Made by a program: the position numbers and the translations under genes
Shown: piece after piece, positions 62,443 through 64,000 of the stretch
Numbering within the stretch: the first letter of the stretch is position 1
Layout of the letters: every line of letters starts with the position of its first letter
Assembly (NCBI GenBank): GCA_004124295.1
Contig: SCKI01000006.1
Location: 1-64,000, forward strand
Direction: 5' to 3'
Source: Fidelibacterota bacterium
GTDB taxonomy: Bacteria; Fidelibacterota; Marinisomatia; SCGC-AAA003-L08; TS1B11
DNA length: 64,000 nt
Notes under the pieces: model-generated
Seen by the model: the letters and a program-made list of their open reading frames with translations, nothing else
Databases searched by the model: none
What the model was told of the DNA's origin: nothing

Positions 62443-63921
62443 TCAGCGCCCCAACGCTATATCCACGGCAGACTTCCAGCGCCGGCGGTGCCCGGTCCGG
62501 TCCTGAGCCGTCATAGCCGGGGTGTAGCGGGTGCCGCCGGCGGGGCTGCCGGCGGCGAAATCGTTCCAGCCGAGGCTCCGGGCCAGGCGCAGGGCCACGC
62601 CCCGGGCCGTCGCTTCACGGATCCGGTGCCGGTGCAGGGGGCGCTCCAGCAGATCGGCCTGCAGCTGCAGCAGAGGGGGCTGGGCCATGCCGCCGCCGCA
62701 GTGGATGTGGGTCAGCGGGTGATCCGCAAGGGCACCTTCCATGCGCTCCACGATGTCGGTGGTGAGGTGGGCGATGGAGGCGATCCCGGCCCGCAGCCGG
62801 TCCCCCAGGGAATGCTCCCCATCGGGCGGCTGGAAGGTGGTCTGCACATCGGGCCGCCAATAGGGGGCCGCCAGCCCGTTGATGCCCGGCACCAGCACCA
62901 GGTCCGTGTCCGCCGCGGCGAGCCGGGACCAGCGGCGCACCAGCTCGGGCCGCTTTTCCTCACCGGCGAACCAACTGAACAGGGCCCCCACCGCGTTCAC
63001 GGTCCCTTCCAGCAGATATTCCGCCCGCCCGGCCGTGGACCAGGCCACATTGGACAGGAGACCCTCCACCGGCGCGGGCCGGTCGCCGGTGTGCAGCAGC
63101 ACCGATCCCGAAGTGCCGTAGTTGATGGCCAGCTCTCCGGCGCCGGTGGCCCCAAGGCCCGTCATGGCCGCCTGCTGATCGCCGAGACAGAGGCGCAACG
63201 GCACCTCAAAACCGGCCCGGCGCATGGTTCCGTAGTCGCCGTCAGAAGGGACCAGCTCAGGCAGGGCGGCCCGGGGCCAACCGAAAATATCCAGCAGGCC
63301 GTCATCCCATTTCCGCCGGTGGATGTCGTAGACCAGGGAGCGGCCGGCAATGGTCTCGTCGACCAGCAGGTTGCCGGTGAGGTGCTCGATCAACAGGCTG
63401 GAGAGGGGCACGAACTTTAAGTCCCCTCGGCTCAGCCGTGGCTTCAAGGTCGGGTCGCCCGCGACCAGCCAGGCCAGCTTGGGGCCGCCGAAGTGGGGCG
63501 ACAGGGGCAGGCCCGTCCGGGCGGTGATCTCCCCGGCCCCGGACCTGAAGCGGTCGATGACCGAGGCGGCGCGGGTGTCCTGCCAACTGATGACGGGCCC
63601 GGCAGCTTTGTGCCCACCGGCGGCGCGCCCACTGGCGTCCCAGAGCAGGAAGCTGCTGCGCTGCACCGACAGCCCGAGGCTGACAGGGGTCAGTTCGCCG
63701 CGTCTGCAATCCTTAAGGCAGCGGCCGATGACCTGATCGGTGGCGGCCAGTAGGGCGGCGGGATCGAGCTCGGCGTGGCCCGGCTGGGGCCGCTGGGTGG
63801 TGATGGATCGGCGATGGAGTTTGAGCAGGCGCCCGGCTTCGTCGAACAGGACCGCCCGGATGGAGGCACTGCCGGCGTCGAGGACGAGCAGGACGGGACG
63901 CCAGTGGGCGTGAAGGGGCAT
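62443..63921 (-). CDS. FGGY-family carbohydrate kinase
   Basis: A 492-residue sugar kinase. The N-terminal ATP/sugar fold starts with VLDAGSASIRAVLFDEAGRL. The second half has LAINYGTSGSVLLHTGD and LEGTVNAVGALFSWF, typical of the FGGY fold. The glycerol-kinase signature DQGTTSSR is replaced by DAGSASIR, so the sugar is uncertain; glycerol, xylulose or gluconate are all possible. The start at 63921 is the first ATG. Confidence 0.85.
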   Translation of the reverse strand: MPLHAHWRPVLLVLDAGSASIRAVLFDEAGRLLKLHRRSITTQRPQPGHAELDPAALLAATDQVIGRCLKDCRRGELTPVSLGLSVQRSSFLLWDASGRAAGGHKAAGPVISWQDTRAASVIDRFRSGAGEITARTGLPLSPHFGGPKLAWLVAGDPTLKPRLSRGDLKFVPLSSLLIEHLTGNLLVDETIAGRSLVYDIHRRKWDDGLLDIFGWPRAALPELVPSDGDYGTMRRAGFEVPLRLCLGDQQAAMTGLGATGAGELAINYGTSGSVLLHTGDRPAPVEGLLSNVAWSTAGRAEYLLEGTVNAVGALFSWFAGEEKRPELVRRWSRLAAADTDLVLVPGINGLAAPYWRPDVQTTFQPPDGEHSLGDRLRAGIASIAHLTTDIVERMEGALADHPLTHIHCGGGMAQPPLLQLQADLLERPLHRHRIREATARGVALRLARSLGWNDFAAGSPAGGTRYTPAMTAQDRTGHRRRWKSAVDIALGR

Positions 63922-63978
63922 GTCTGTTAGAGAAAGTTATCCAGCGAATTCGATGCCGCTGTGGTGTCGCAATGCGAC

Positions 63979-64000
63979 CTAGTCGATGGTGATGCCGTAG
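63979..64000 (-). CDS. Possible gene end at the right edge (partial)
   Basis: On the minus strand the last bases read YGITID and a TAG stop at 63979-63981, 57 bp before the kinase start. This may be the C-terminus of a gene that begins outside the window. Too little is visible for a family. Confidence 0.3.

Overview
The window looks like a chromosomal segment of an uncultured Gram-negative bacterium of the FCB / Candidatus Neomarinimicrobiota (Marinimicrobia) type. The evidence is a FlgD-like C-terminal sorting domain remnant at the left end, FG-GAP/ASPIC and TPR envelope proteins, an M1 peptidase fused to a probable outer-membrane barrel, many Sec/lipoprotein signals, and a tmRNA tag ending in YGYALAA. 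The phylum assignment is inference from gene style; no ribosomal RNA is present.

Region 1 (1-18.0 kb) is accessory DNA, visibly AT-richer than the rest. It begins with an IS transposase end inside a broken secreted-protein gene. Next comes an older island with a DUF4238 protein, a HEPN-like protein, a decayed DNA methylase, an HExxH protein, a SEC-C protein, a winged-helix protein and an Xis/RHH/frameshifted-integrase module. A second island of about 10 kb follows (7981-17993), bounded by a perfect 43-bp direct repeat of the 3' part of tRNA-Lys(UUU). Both islands carry their integrase against the tRNA and entered the same target, one after the other.

The second island's cargo is the most interesting part of the window. 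It is a six-gene plus-strand operon (9792-16271) with overlapping or abutting genes: DNA cytosine-5 methyltransferase, HD-domain protein, ORC/CDC6-like AAA ATPase, an unrecognised Rossmann-like protein, a flavin-dependent thymidylate synthase (ThyX) and an unknown protein. A divergent HNH endonuclease and a lipoprotein lie beside it. It resembles a defence or nucleotide/DNA-modification conflict system that I cannot match to a named one.

Region 2 (18.0-56.1 kb) is GC-rich core genome: two tRNA-Lys genes, M1 peptidase, kelch lipoprotein, nucleotide pyrophosphatase-like enzyme, M24 peptidase, tmRNA (ssrA), and an ssrA-distal patch with a dioxygenase and decayed repeats. A minus-strand housekeeping operon follows (cysteine desulfurase, MnmA, GlmU-like, LytR_C, RsfS, ArgS, MarC). 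Then come FG-GAP/TPR exported proteins, an OPT transporter, an HDOD protein, NUDIX, QueG, Rieske and Lon-N genes. It closes with a compact ECF-sigma operon whose products are beta-rich envelope proteins.

Region 3 (56.26-58.06 kb) is a 1.8-kb AT-rich islet flanked by 38-bp inverted repeats. It holds a fragment of the island-2 lipoprotein and a 67-bp inverted copy (64/67 identical) of the island-2 left end. It looks like a relic of a related element at a second locus.

Region 4 (58.0-64 kb) returns to core genes: malate dehydrogenase, L27, L21, RNase E/G, an HD protein and an FGGY kinase.
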